Assembly: GCF_020711255.1 (NCBI RefSeq)
Contig: NZ_JAJFAW010000011.1
Span: 95,781 to 159,780, forward strand
Origin: Hymenobacter plasmatis
GTDB taxonomy: Bacteria > Bacteroidota > Bacteroidia > Cytophagales > Hymenobacteraceae
DNA length: 64,000 nt
Direction: 5' to 3'
The position numbers and the translations under genes were made by a program. Numbering within the stretch: position 1 is the first letter of the stretch; each line of letters opens with the position of its first letter. This document shows, one piece after another, positions 34,054-43,037 of the stretch. The notes under the pieces are model-generated. The model was not told where the DNA came from. It did no database searches and was given only the letters and a program-made list of their open reading frames with translations.

Positions 34054-35922
34054 TTACCGCCCCAGATACACCATCAGCACCGACACATCGGCCGGCGAAA
34101 TGCCGCTGATGCGCGAGGCCTGCCCAATGGTTTCGGGCTGAATCTTGAGCAGCTTTTCGCGGGCCTCGTGGCTGAGCGCCGGCATGGCCCGGTAGTCGAG
34201 CCGGCCCTGAATCACGAAGTTTTCCAGCTCCTGCTGGCGGGCGGCCTGCTGGTGCTCTTTGGCCAGGTAAGTTTCGTATTTGATGTTGATGATGGCCTGC
34301 TCCAGGGCTTCGTCATCAAACGCCGCGAGGGCCGCATCCAGCGCGGGCAGGGAGCGGCGCAGGTCAGCCAGCTCCACGTTGGGCCGGCGCAACAGGTTCA
34401 CCGCGCGGGTTTTTTCGTGGATTTCGGCCGAGCCTAGCTCAACCAGCATGGGGTTCGCCTCAGCCGCTTCGATGCCGAACTTCTGCAGCAACTCGGCTAC
34501 TTCAGCGGTCTGCGCTTGCTTCATCCGTACTCTTTCCAGCCGCTCGTCCGAGGCTAGGCCCAACTCGTGGCCCAGTGGGGTGAGGCGCAGGTCGGCGTTG
34601 TCCTGGCGCAACAAGATGCGGTGCTCGGCCCGGCTCGTGAACATGCGGTAGGGCTCGTCGGTGCCTTTGTTTACCAAGTCGTCGATGAGCACACCTATAT
34701 AAGCCTCGCTCCTTTTCAGGACGAAGGGGGCCTTGCCGTGCACCTTGTTGTGAGCGTTGATGCCGGCCATCAGGCCCTGGCAGGCGGCTTCTTCGTAGCC
34801 CGTGGTGCCGTTGATTTGGCCCGCGAAATACAGGTTCTGCACGCGCTTGGTTTCCAAGGTCAGCCCAAGCTGGGTGGGTGGGAAGAAGTCGTACTCGATG
34901 GCGTAGCCCGGGCGGAACATCTTGGCATTCTCGAAGCCCGCGATTTCGCGCAGGGCGCGGTACTGCACATCTTCGGGCAGCGAGCTCGAAAAGCCGTTGA
35001 TGTAGCACTCCACCGTGCTCCAGCCCTCGGGCTCCACAAAAATTTGGTGCCGGTCTTTGTCGGCAAAGCGGTTGATTTTGTCTTCCACGCTCGGGCAGTA
35101 GCGCGGCCCCAGGCCCTTGATGCGGCCCTGGAACATGGGCGACTTCTCGAAGCCCTCGCGCAGGATGTTGTGCACCCGCTCGTTGGTGTAGGTGATGTAG
35201 CAGGGCCGCTGCTGCGTGAGGCGCGGCGTGTCGAGGTAGGAGAATTTGCTGGGCACGTCGTCGCCGCCCTGCACCTCCATTTTGGAGTAGTCGAGGCTGC
35301 GGCCGTCCACGCGGGGCGGGGTGCCGGTTTTCATGCGGCCGGCTTCAAAACCCAGCTCAAGTAACTGCTCGGTGATGCCGCGGCTGCCTTTCTCGGCGGC
35401 CCGACCGCCCCCAAAATTCTTCTCGCCGATGTGGATGAGGCCGTTCAGGAAGGTGCCATTGGTGAGCACCACCGACTTGCCCCGGAACTCGATGCCGAGC
35501 TGGGTTTTCACGCCCACCACGGCGTCGTTTTCCACCACGAGGCCGGTCACGGCTTCCTGCCAGAAGTCCACGTTTTTGATACCTTCCAGCGTCAGGCGCC
35601 AAGCTTCGGCAAAGCGCATCCGGTCGCTCTGGGCGCGCGGGCTCCACATGGCGGGGCCCTTGGAGCGGTTCAGCATCCGGAACTGAATCATGGTCTGGTC
35701 GGTGATGATGCCCGACTGGCCGCCCAGCGCGTCGATTTCGCGCACAATCTGGCCCTTGGCCACGCCGCCCATGGCCGGGTTGCACGACATCTGGGCGATA
35801 GTGTTCATGTTCATCGTCACCAGCAGCACTTTCGAGCCGAGGTTGGCGGCCGCGGCCGCGGCTTCGCAGCCGGCATGGCCCGCACCCACTACAATGACGT
35901 CGTAATCTTCTTGCTGAAACAT
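34054..35922 (-). CDS. mnmG: tRNA uridine-5-carboxymethylaminomethyl modification enzyme MnmG (GidA)
   Basis: MnmG with MnmE installs the cmnm5U34 modification in tRNA anticodons. The 622-residue flavoprotein begins with the FAD-binding motif [20 protein letters not shown]. It also has the GidA signatures [19 protein letters not shown] and [20 protein letters not shown], and the C-terminal [15 protein letters not shown] helical domain. ATG at 35922. gidA genes often sit near origins and parABS; here a parS-like palindrome lies about 165 bp upstream and the DnaA-box cluster 3.3 kb downstream. Confidence 0.97.
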   Translation of the reverse strand: MFQQEDYDVIVVGAGHAGCEAAAAAANLGSKVLLVTMNMNTIAQMSCNPAMGGVAKGQIVREIDALGGQSGIITDQTMIQFRMLNRSKGPAMWSPRAQSDRMRFAEAWRLTLEGIKNVDFWQEAVTGLVVENDAVVGVKTQLGIEFRGKSVVLTNGTFLNGLIHIGEKNFGGGRAAEKGSRGITEQLLELGFEAGRMKTGTPPRVDGRSLDYSKMEVQGGDDVPSKFSYLDTPRLTQQRPCYITYTNERVHNILREGFEKSPMFQGRIKGLGPRYCPSVEDKINRFADKDRHQIFVEPEGWSTVECYINGFSSSLPEDVQYRALREIAGFENAKMFRPGYAIEYDFFPPTQLGLTLETKRVQNLYFAGQINGTTGYEEAACQGLMAGINAHNKVHGKAPFVLKRSEAYIGVLIDDLVNKGTDEPYRMFTSRAEHRILLRQDNADLRLTPLGHELGLASDERLERVRMKQAQTAEVAELLQKFGIEAAEANPMLVELGSAEIHEKTRAVNLLRRPNVELADLRRSLPALDAALAAFDDEALEQAIINIKYETYLAKEHQQAARQQELENFVIQGRLDYRAMPALSHEAREKLLKIQPETIGQASRISGISPADVSVLMVYLGR

Positions 35923-36074
35923 AGGCGCGCGAGGTCTCGCGAAGTTTTAAATGGAAGGCTCGCCAAGGCGATAAAGGCTGTAACCAAGCTTTGCGCAACT
36001 TGATTGCAACTTTGCGGAGCTTAGCGCGAAAAAAGCCAGCCCGGCGTTGCGAGTTGCAAAATTACGAAATCAAA

Positions 36075-36112
36075 AACCCGCAGCCAGTTTCACGTGAAAC
36101 GAGTTGCGGGTT
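36075..36112 (-). terminator. Terminator of the arginyltransferase-like gene, enclosing a parS-like palindrome
   Basis: AACCCGCA (36075-36082) pairs with TGCGGGTT (36105-36112), and on the minus strand a T-run follows. The inner loop region is the palindrome GTTTCACGTGAAAC, so the hairpin is extended inward. It lies 30 nt past the stop of the 36142 gene. Confidence 0.7.
36087..36100. promoter_or_regulatory. parS-like palindrome
   Basis: GTTTCACGTGAAAC is the perfect 14-bp core of the parS consensus (the 16-mer AGTTTCACGTGAAACG differs only at its two outer bases). It is upstream of mnmG and 5.4 kb from the DnaA-box cluster. ParB may bind it, though it also forms part of a terminator hairpin, so its dual use needs testing. 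Confidence 0.55.
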
Positions 36113-36141
36113 CAAAAATTCGGGTTAAAGCACAGCCGTAG

Positions 36142-36888
36142 TTACTCGGTCAGGCCCGTTAGCTTTTCGGCGAGTTCGCGCAAGCCCTCGGGGAGCCAGT
36201 CGGCCAGCAGCTCAACTGAGTGGGCAGTTACGGCTGCGCGGGAGTACGTTTGCCACCGGCCCCTGACGCTGTCGAATACTTCGGTGGCCGCCGCGCTCAG
36301 CGACAGCTTGTAGTCGAATTTCGGGTAGTCGTGCACCACGTAGCCGGGGTAATAATAGTCCAGGTCCAGGCGGCGGGCATAGTCGGTTTTTAGCAGAAGC
36401 AGGTACTTGCCCAGGCTGTGCTGCCGATACGCGGGGTCGTAGAAATTCAGGATGCCGGCCACGCTGCGGTCGCCGCGGTCGAAGATGCCGGCGGCCACGA
36501 GACGGTGGCCGTCGCGCAGCTCAATAATGTACGTGTTGAACACGTTGTGCTCGGCCCCACCCAGCAGCACGGCCTCCACGGTGGACGAGGCATCGAAGGT
36601 GATGGCGCTGCGGTAGCGGGCGTACAGTTCTTCGTGCTCCGCGGTGAGCCGAAACGGCTGGATACTGGCCGCAAACCGGGCATTGCGCCGAATCAGCCGG
36701 CGTGGCTCGGCGCCCCACTCCACGCGGGGCAGCACCACCCGCAGCCAGTGGGCGGTGTAGATGCGCCCATTAAAAGGCACAAACTGGCAGGTAAACAAGT
36801 CCTGCTGCATGCGGTAGTAGCCCAGGCCTAGGTAATAATCCAAGGCTTCGCCCCGAATGACGGGCAAACCAGAAGAAGAGGCGGACAT
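36142..36888 (-). CDS. Arginyl-tRNA--protein transferase-like protein (ATE/Bpt family)
   Basis: A 248-residue protein resembling aminoacyl-tRNA-protein transferases, which attach Arg or Leu to acidic or other N-termini and so create N-degrons. Visible parts are the N-terminal LGYYRMQQDLFTCQF, RLIRRNARF, the C-terminal-domain strand VAAGIFDRGDRSVAGILNFY, and YPGYVVHDYPKFDYK. In the family the FDxG-type core and YxGY region support transferase activity. The ATG at 36888 (MSASSSGLPVIRGEA) is preferred to 36954. It lies between mnmG and ybeY; specificity (Arg or Leu) cannot be set from sequence. Confidence 0.75.
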   Translation of the reverse strand: MSASSSGLPVIRGEALDYYLGLGYYRMQQDLFTCQFVPFNGRIYTAHWLRVVLPRVEWGAEPRRLIRRNARFAASIQPFRLTAEHEELYARYRSAITFDASSTVEAVLLGGAEHNVFNTYIIELRDGHRLVAAGIFDRGDRSVAGILNFYDPAYRQHSLGKYLLLLKTDYARRLDLDYYYPGYVVHDYPKFDYKLSLSAAATEVFDSVRGRWQTYSRAAVTAHSVELLADWLPEGLRELAEKLTGLTE

Positions 36889-36997
36889 AAAACGGGGCGA
36901 AAAACGGGGAAGCAGGTACCGCGGCCAGCCGGGCCTGGATATGCCAACGCCCACTAAAAGCGGGCGTCGAGTAGTTTCAGAATAAGCAGAGCAGGAC

Positions 36998-37495
36998 CTA
37001 GAAAGTTCGCAACGACAAGCAGTGGTCTTCCTTGGCCCGCATGGCCGTTTGGCTCAGCAGGTCTTTGTCGTGGTAGCCGAGCAGGTGCAGCACGCCGTGA
37101 ATCATCACGCGGTGCAGCTCGTCGCGGAAGCTCACGCCCAGGTCCTGGGCATTTTCGCGCACCCGCTCTACACTGATGAAGATGTCGCCCTCAATGATGT
37201 CGGCATCGTCGGAGTTGTCGAACGTGATGACGTCGGTGAGGGTGTCGTGGTCCAGGTACTCAACGTTGAGCTGATGCAGGTAGTCGTCGGAGCAGAAGAT
37301 GTAGGTGAGCTGCACGATGCGGTGCTCGTGCACAGCCGCCACGCGCTCAATCCACTCCACGAGGCTTTCGGCGTCCGAGAGTTCAAACTCAGGCACGTCT
37401 TCCACCATGAATTCGATGCCCGGGGCTTCGTGGTGCAGCTCGCCGGGCGGGAAGTTTTCGTGGTGGGGCGGGCCCACCGGCGGGGTGCTCATCAT
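36998..37495 (-). CDS. ybeY: rRNA maturation endoribonuclease YbeY
   Basis: YbeY is a zinc endoribonuclease involved in 16S rRNA 3'-end maturation and ribosome quality control. The 165-residue protein has the metal motif HGVLHLLGYHDKD (three His) near the C-terminus and the YLDHDTLTDVITFD segment. A His/Pro-rich N-terminus of about 35 residues precedes the core. The start could be either of two adjacent ATGs (37495 or 37492). It begins six bases after the RsbW-like gene's stop, so the two are probably co-transcribed. Confidence 0.95.
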   Translation of the reverse strand: MMSTPPVGPPHHENFPPGELHHEAPGIEFMVEDVPEFELSDAESLVEWIERVAAVHEHRIVQLTYIFCSDDYLHQLNVEYLDHDTLTDVITFDNSDDADIIEGDIFISVERVRENAQDLGVSFRDELHRVMIHGVLHLLGYHDKDLLSQTAMRAKEDHCLSLRTF

Positions 37496-37501
37496 GCGGT
37501 T

Positions 37502-37948
37502 TTAGGCGGCGAGATGGTCGGCAGTGGGGGTTTCGTCGACGGGCGCCGACGTGAGCTGAAACGTGAGCTGCACGCGGCGCCCTTCTTTGCTAAACTCCAC
37601 TTCATCGGCCAGGTGGCGGATGAGGAAGATGCCGCGGCCACCTGGGTTTTCCAGGTTTTCGGGGGCGGTGGGGTCGTCGAGGTTGTCGTAATTAAAGCCG
37701 GCGCCCTCGTCTTCGATTTCGAATTTGAGCAGCTGGGGCTCTACAAACAGCGATAAATAGACGTTTTTGTCTTTATCGAATTTGTTGCCGTGGCGGATGG
37801 CGTTATTCACCGCTTCGGTCACGGCCACCATGATGTTGCCGTAGATATCGTCCTCAATCTGAAAGGTATCCTTGGAATTATCGATAAAACTCTCCACCAC
37901 GCGGATGTTTTCGACGAGCGACGGAATCTGAATTTTTACCTGCTTCAT
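37502..37948 (-). CDS. RsbW-like serine-protein kinase / anti-sigma factor (HATPase)
   Basis: A 148-residue GHKL ATPase of the RsbW/SpoIIAB type. The N-box MVAVTEAVNNAIRHGNKFDK, the G1-like DEGAGFNYDNLDD and the G2 NPGGRGIFLIRHLADEV are all present. RsbW proteins hold a sigma factor inactive until an anti-anti-sigma partner is dephosphorylated. No STAS partner or sigma gene is adjacent, so its target is unknown. ATG at 37948, upstream of ybeY in a two-gene unit. Confidence 0.9.
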   Translation of the reverse strand: MKQVKIQIPSLVENIRVVESFIDNSKDTFQIEDDIYGNIMVAVTEAVNNAIRHGNKFDKDKNVYLSLFVEPQLLKFEIEDEGAGFNYDNLDDPTAPENLENPGGRGIFLIRHLADEVEFSKEGRRVQLTFQLTSAPVDETPTADHLAA

Positions 37949-38106
37949 AAGGCGGTTTGATAGGAAGAGCGGCAGCGAGTTCGGGGCGGCAAAAATAGTC
38001 TTTTAACGGCAAAGCGCCACAACAATTTATATCGCCGGCCGAAGCTCAGTTTCGGCAGAACACCAACTGGTTAACGAAACGACCATCGGCTTGCTAGGAG
38101 CCACCA

Positions 38107-41100
38107 TTATTTGATTTTCTGAAAATACTCGCCCACCTCGCGTTGGTAATACGGAGTGAGGTTCGGAGGAGTACTACGTAGCAATTCGGTTTGGCGTTCC
38201 TTATTCGCCTTGTATTTGTCGAAGGCCGGTGGAAAAACCGGCGGCTTGGCCTGTGCGGCTTGGGCTTCGCGCTTGGTATCCTGGTCGCGCTCGCGGGCCG
38301 ATTTCTCGACTTCGAGCAGGCGGGTCAGGATTTGCTGCTGGCGCATGATGGTTTCTTCGGTCAGGCGCTTGTTTACGAGGTCGGTTTCGGTTTGCTCCAT
38401 CATTTTCTTGATGTCGCCGGTGCCGCCTCCGCCCTGGTCGCCCTTGCCGTCTTTGCCATTGGCACCGCCTTCTTTTCCCTCCTTGCCGCCCTCTTTGCCG
38501 TCTTTGCCTTCGCCGGCTTGCGAGCCGCCGGGCTTGCCGCCCTGCTGCATCTTATCGAGCTGCTGCATGGCCTGGCGCAGCATCTGCTGCTGCCCGGCTA
38601 GCTTGGCCAGCTCTTCCGACATCTGCCGGCCGCTCTTGCCGCTCTGCGAGAGCTTCTGAATCTGCTCGTTGAGCTGCTGCTGCATTTTGCCCATGCTGCC
38701 GGGGCCGGGCTTGCTGCCCTGGCCCTGCCCTTTGCCCTTGCCCTTTTTCTTGCCGGGCTTGCCCTGGCCGTCCTGGGGCTGGCCTTTGCCGGCCTGCTGC
38801 TCCTGCTGCATCTGGTCGAGGGAGCCTTGCAGCATCAGGGCCAGGTTGTTCATGCTGGTCATGGCCTGCTGCTGGGTGGCGGTGGCGCGGGCGGGGTCGC
38901 GCTGCTGAATATGTGTGAGCGACTCGTCCATGCGGCCGTTCATCTCGCCCACCTCACGGGTCACGAAGCTCTGAATCTTGGGCTCTTTCTTGGCCAGCGC
39001 ATAAAGGGAGTCCTGGATAACCTTGGCGTCGTCGCGCAGCTTGCGCTGGGTCTGGCCGAGCTGCACAAAGCGCGGGTCGCTCTGGTCCACCTTGCGGAAG
39101 TCCTTCATCAGGTTTTCCTGGTCGAAGCTCAGCGTGAGCAGGTTTTCGAGGATGTCGCGCAGGTCGTCGATGTTCTGCTGGGCCTGGTCGCTCTCTTCCT
39201 CGCTCATCTGGTCGCGCATCTTTTTGGCCATCTGCTTCATGCGCTGGGCGGCGCTTTTCTGCTTGGCGGCGGCCTTCTGGTTCTGGTTTTTGCCGAGCTG
39301 CTGCTGGCTTTCCTGCATGTCCTGGTCTGTCTGCTCCTGCTCGGGCTTCTGCTCGTCCATGCCGTTCTGGTCGCCGAGCTCCTTGTCCATCTGCTTGAGC
39401 TCCTGCAGTTCCTTTTTCAGGTCTTCAAACTCCTGCTGGTTCTGGGCCTGCTCCTGCTTGAGCTGTTCCTGCTTGGCCTTTTGCTCCTGGGTCGAGGCTT
39501 TGTTGTCGGGGTTGTCCTTGTCGTTCTGCTGGGTTTTTTCGGCCAGCTTTTCTTCCTGCTTGGCCAGCTCGTCCAGCTTGTTGGCGGTTTCCTCGGCCTT
39601 CTGCTCCAGCTGCATCTGCTTGAACATCTCGAGGGCGCGGTCCAGCTCTTTCTGCAGGGTGTCTTCCTTGTTTTCGAGCTGCTGCAGCAGCTTTTGCATC
39701 TCGGCGTCGGGCTGCTTTTGCTGCTCGAGTAGCTTCTTGAGCTGGTCGTAGAGCTTCTTGGTTTCGGGGTCGAGCAGGTCGGCCATCAGCTTTTTCAGCT
39801 CCTCGGCCTTCTTGGCCAGCTCCTCGCTCTTGGGGTTGAGCTGGTCCTGCTTCTGCTGCAACTGGTCAAACATCTTCTGCATCTGCTCCATCTGCTGGTT
39901 CATCTGCTGCTTCTGGTCGAGCATGTTTTCCAGCTGCTTGCGGTCCTGGAAGCTCATGTCGCGCTTGGTCTTGAGCTTGTCCTGGGCTTTGGCCAGCTCG
40001 CGCTCCAGCTTCTCGCTCTGCTTGGCAGCCTGGCTCATTTGGCTGGCCACCGATTGGGCCTGGGCGGTGAGCTCCTGGCGCATTTCGCGCCGGCCCGGCA
40101 GGCGGAACTCGGCCGGGCGGGTGCGCGTGGCCTTGGGGCCGTGCACGCCGTCGTTGTCCCAGGCTTCCACGTAGTATTCGAGGCGGTCGCCGGGCTGCAG
40201 GTTCAGCGGATTCAGGTTCCAGGTGTAGGTGTAGGTGCCGGCGCTGCCGGTGGGCAGGCTCAGCGGGCGCGAGGCGTAGGTGCCGGCTGCCCGGGCATTG
40301 CCCCCGCGCAGCAGCCGGTAGTGCAGCTCCAGCCGCGTCAGGCCATAGTCGTCGCGCACGGTGCCGCCCAGCGCCAGGTAGCGGCGCGTCACGGTGTCGG
40401 GAAAGGCCTCCAGCGTGAGCGTGGGCGCTTGGTCGGGCACGGCCGTGAGCTGGTAAGAAATGGGGTCGCGGTTGAGGCTGGCCGGATTTTTCAGGCGCAG
40501 CAAGTAAGGCTGCGAGCGCAGTACCCGCCGGGTGGCTACGAAGGTGCCATCGTCGCCGCTGGCCATCAGCGTTTCGTCCGGGTTTTGGAATATCAGGGCC
40601 AGCTCATCGGTAGCGGCCGTGGCAAATTCCCAGCGCACCGTGCTGCCCTCGGGCACCGTCAGGTTGCCGCCATTCTCGATGGTTTCGGGCGCTTTGCCGG
40701 TGTAGTCTGGGTACGTGATGTTGACCTTGAAATCGCGCAGGTTGGGCCGTTCCAGTACCGTAAGCTGGTATTCGGGCGAGTTGAAGCCAGCTCCCTTGAG
40801 CTGAAACGTAACGTCGCCCTGCGGCTGCTCAAACGTGTAGCGGAACTGGTCACTGTGGCCGGCTACCTTGCTCAGGCGCCGCTCGCCATCGTTGTAGTTA
40901 ATGCTCACCTCGGCCGGCAGGGCGGCGCCCGCCACGCCCACGTCCAGCGTAAAATCTTCGCCCCGAAAAGCCGTCAGCTTGGGATTTTTAATCACAAACT
41001 GAAACGGCGCCGGCGGCGAATATGCCCGCTTGTAGTGCCAGATGCGCTCCGTGCTCTGCACCAAAAAGCTGGGGTAAAAAGCCAGCAGCGCCAGCAGTAC

Positions 41101-41625
41101 CGCTACCGGCACGGCGGCGTACTTCCACAGCGACCGGGTCTGTTGCTTGATGTCGATGCCTTCGGCAAAGGAAAACTGGCCCAGCTGCGCCGCCCGCTGC
41201 TCGAGGCTGGCCGCAATCAGGGCATTGTCGCGGGCCTGGCCCTGCAGCTGTAGCGCATTTAGCAGCCGGTCCTGCACCTCCGGGAACAGCTCCCCTACCC
41301 TGCGGGCGGCTTGCTCGTCGCTTAGCATCCGGCGCAGGTGGGTGAGGGCCGCCAGCGGCTGCCATATCCAGCGCACGAAGCTGTAGCCCACCAAAGCCAG
41401 GAATCCGAACAGCAGCCCCGCCCGCACCACCGTGGGCAGGTAGAGGAAGTATTCGAGCACGTTGAATACGACAAACAGCGTGAGCAGCAGCCCACCGGCC
41501 ACCAGCAGGCCGCGCACCAGCAGGTTGAGGTAAAACTTGCGCTTGAAAGCTTCCAGCTCCGTTCGCACCCGCGCCAGGGCGGGGTACTCGGCCGCTACAG
41601 CGCCGCGCTCCATCAGCATCGCCAT
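38107..41625 (-). CDS. DUF4175 family protein with very long coiled-coil region
   Basis: A 1172-residue membrane protein. Two N-terminal helices (FYLNLLVRGLLVAGGLLLTL and VVRAGLLFGFLALVGYSFV) and a third near residue 175 (YAAVPVAVLLALLAFYPSF) anchor it. A strand-rich region of about 200-510 contains FN3/Ig-like segments (RPNLRDFKVNITYPDYTGKA). From about 520 to 1120 the sequence is dominated by Gln, Lys, Glu, Leu and Met heptads (MQQQLNEQIQKLS and many QQEQ runs), so a long coiled coil is expected, followed by Gly/Lys-rich linkers (GKGKGQGQGSK). Function unknown. Length and composition are typical of the Bacteroidota DUF4175 family. Confidence 0.85.
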   Translation of the reverse strand: MAMLMERGAVAAEYPALARVRTELEAFKRKFYLNLLVRGLLVAGGLLLTLFVVFNVLEYFLYLPTVVRAGLLFGFLALVGYSFVRWIWQPLAALTHLRRMLSDEQAARRVGELFPEVQDRLLNALQLQGQARDNALIAASLEQRAAQLGQFSFAEGIDIKQQTRSLWKYAAVPVAVLLALLAFYPSFLVQSTERIWHYKRAYSPPAPFQFVIKNPKLTAFRGEDFTLDVGVAGAALPAEVSINYNDGERRLSKVAGHSDQFRYTFEQPQGDVTFQLKGAGFNSPEYQLTVLERPNLRDFKVNITYPDYTGKAPETIENGGNLTVPEGSTVRWEFATAATDELALIFQNPDETLMASGDDGTFVATRRVLRSQPYLLRLKNPASLNRDPISYQLTAVPDQAPTLTLEAFPDTVTRRYLALGGTVRDDYGLTRLELHYRLLRGGNARAAGTYASRPLSLPTGSAGTYTYTWNLNPLNLQPGDRLEYYVEAWDNDGVHGPKATRTRPAEFRLPGRREMRQELTAQAQSVASQMSQAAKQSEKLERELAKAQDKLKTKRDMSFQDRKQLENMLDQKQQMNQQMEQMQKMFDQLQQKQDQLNPKSEELAKKAEELKKLMADLLDPETKKLYDQLKKLLEQQKQPDAEMQKLLQQLENKEDTLQKELDRALEMFKQMQLEQKAEETANKLDELAKQEEKLAEKTQQNDKDNPDNKASTQEQKAKQEQLKQEQAQNQQEFEDLKKELQELKQMDKELGDQNGMDEQKPEQEQTDQDMQESQQQLGKNQNQKAAAKQKSAAQRMKQMAKKMRDQMSEEESDQAQQNIDDLRDILENLLTLSFDQENLMKDFRKVDQSDPRFVQLGQTQRKLRDDAKVIQDSLYALAKKEPKIQSFVTREVGEMNGRMDESLTHIQQRDPARATATQQQAMTSMNNLALMLQGSLDQMQQEQQAGKGQPQDGQGKPGKKKGKGKGQGQGSKPGPGSMGKMQQQLNEQIQKLSQSGKSGRQMSEELAKLAGQQQMLRQAMQQLDKMQQGGKPGGSQAGEGKDGKEGGKEGKEGGANGKDGKGDQGGGGTGDIKKMMEQTETDLVNKRLTEETIMRQQQILTRLLEVEKSARERDQDTKREAQAAQAKPPVFPPAFDKYKANKERQTELLRSTPPNLTPYYQREVGEYFQKIK

Positions 41626-41688
41626 AAATAAGGTCTTATTCAGGAAAGATACATCAAGATGGGGTGCTTGGTTCTGTGGCTGCGCGAA

Positions 41689-41765
41689 GTAGCGCGGACT
41701 TTGTAGTCCGCGTCCTGTGCCGTTCAGGCGTCAGTCAGGGACGCGGACTACAAAGTCCACGCTAC
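41689..41765. repeat. 27-bp inverted repeat (family B)
   Basis: The arms at 41689-41715 (GTAGCGCGGACTTTGTAGTC and on) and 41739-41765 (GGACGCGGACTACAAAGTCC and on) pair with one mismatch, 23 nt apart. The right arm supplies the xth stop codon (TAG at 41764-41762). A second copy of the family is at 13957-14087. Confidence 0.85.
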
Positions 41766-42529
41766 TCCACTTCCACCCAAGCTGGACAGTGGTCGGAATG
41801 CACCACGTCGGGCAACAGACCCGCGCCGGTCAGGCGGGGTTGCAGGGCGCCGTCGGCCAGCCAGTGGTCGAGGCGCCAGCCCACGTTGCGCTGGCGCGAG
41901 CCGGCCCGGTAGCTCCACCAGGAGTAGTGGCCCACGGCCTCGCCGTGGTGGTGCCGGAAGGTATCCACATACCCGTCGGCCAGGAAATCCTTGAACCACT
42001 GCCGCTCCTCGGGCGTGTAGCCGGGGCTGTTCTGGTTGGCCTTGGGGTTGTGCAGGTCGATGGCCGTCTGACAGCAGTTGAAGTCGCCGCCAATGAGCAG
42101 CGGCGGCACCTGTTCAGCACGCAATCCTTCCACATACTTTCGAAAGAAATGCAGCCACTCCACCTTAAAGGCCTGCCGCTCCGGCCCGCTGGTGCCCGAT
42201 GGCATGTAGGTGTTCAGCACCGACACATTGCCGAAGTCCAGCCGCAGCACGCGGCCTTCGTCGTCGTAGCAGCTTTGGCCGCAGCCGTGCACCACGGCGG
42301 TTGGCTCAATTTTCGTGAACGTGGCCACGCCGCTGTAGCCGGGCTTTTGGGCCGGGTGCAAGTAGGCGCGGTAGCCCAATGCTTCGAAACCTGAGACGTC
42401 CATGGGCTCGCGGCCGGCCTTTATTTCCTGCAGGCACAGCACGTCGGGTGCGGCATCGGCTACCCAGTCCAGCAAGCCCTTGCTCAGGGCCGAGCGCAGG
42501 CCATTGACGTTGTAAGAAATAACTTTCAT
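41762..42529 (-). CDS. xth: Exodeoxyribonuclease III / AP endonuclease
   Basis: A 255-residue AP endonuclease of the ExoIII branch, incising abasic sites in base-excision repair. Conserved blocks run YNVNGLRSA, LCLQEIKAGREP (catalytic Glu), GVATFTKIEP, NTYMPSG, GGDFNCCQTAIDLHNPKAN (Asp and Asn), GWRLDHW and SDHCPAWVEVE (Asp-His). ATG at 42529; it ends in a stop codon overlapping a family-B repeat arm. Not linked to obvious DNA-repair partners here. Confidence 0.95.
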   Translation of the reverse strand: MKVISYNVNGLRSALSKGLLDWVADAAPDVLCLQEIKAGREPMDVSGFEALGYRAYLHPAQKPGYSGVATFTKIEPTAVVHGCGQSCYDDEGRVLRLDFGNVSVLNTYMPSGTSGPERQAFKVEWLHFFRKYVEGLRAEQVPPLLIGGDFNCCQTAIDLHNPKANQNSPGYTPEERQWFKDFLADGYVDTFRHHHGEAVGHYSWWSYRAGSRQRNVGWRLDHWLADGALQPRLTGAGLLPDVVHSDHCPAWVEVE

Positions 42530-42552
42530 GGGTTGGTTATTCTAAAAAAGAA

Positions 42553-42642
42553 CGTCATGCTGAGCTTGTCGAAGCATCTCTACCGCGCTACTATACTTAA
42601 TTAGTAGCGCGGTAGAGATGCTTCGACAAGCTCAGCATGACG
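42553..42642. repeat. 40-bp perfect inverted repeat (family A)
   Basis: The arms at 42553-42592 (CGTCATGCTGAGCTTGTCGA and on) and 42603-42642 are perfectly complementary with a 10-nt loop. It lies 11 nt past the stop of the 42654 gene. Confidence 0.9.
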
Positions 42643-42653
42643 GCCTAATTGCC

Positions 42654-43037
42654 TCACAGACTATCGCCGGGGTCCAGCATGAAATACTCCAGCACGTGCC
42701 ACTTCAGCATGCGTTCCTGCTCCTTCAGGTTAGCGAAGGGCACCGGGCGCAGCAGCTTGTAGTGGGGCCAGCCGTCCTCGTCCACGCGCTCGAGCTCGTA
42801 GTGGCCGCTCAGGCTGAAGAGCCGGCAGGTGGCGATGTGCATCAGGTCCTGCTTTTGCTCTTTGGTGAACGTGGTGATGCCCTGGTTCAGCTCCTGGATG
42901 CCGATGAGCAGCAGTAGGGCGTTCAGGTCGGGCCGCTTGCCGAAGCGGGCCTCCATTTCGTGCATCAGGGTTTCCCAGCGCGCCTCAAAATCGGCTTCGG
43001 CTTCGGGGTGTTCGGCGGGGTTCAGGTCCTCGCTCAT
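42654..43037 (-). CDS. Conserved hypothetical protein
   Basis: A 127-residue soluble protein rich in Glu and Leu, with helical segments (LNALLLLIGIQELNQGITTF, QKQDLMHIATCRLFSLSGHY) and an aromatic C-terminal block (DEDGWPHYKLLRPVPFANLK). I do not recognise a named family. Its ATG at 43037 overlaps the TGA of the carboxymuconolactone decarboxylase-like gene (ATGA), so the two are translated together and may act in the same pathway. The longer frame from 43205 is not credible because it lies inside the other gene. Confidence 0.75.
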   Translation of the reverse strand: MSEDLNPAEHPEAEADFEARWETLMHEMEARFGKRPDLNALLLLIGIQELNQGITTFTKEQKQDLMHIATCRLFSLSGHYELERVDEDGWPHYKLLRPVPFANLKEQERMLKWHVLEYFMLDPGDSL

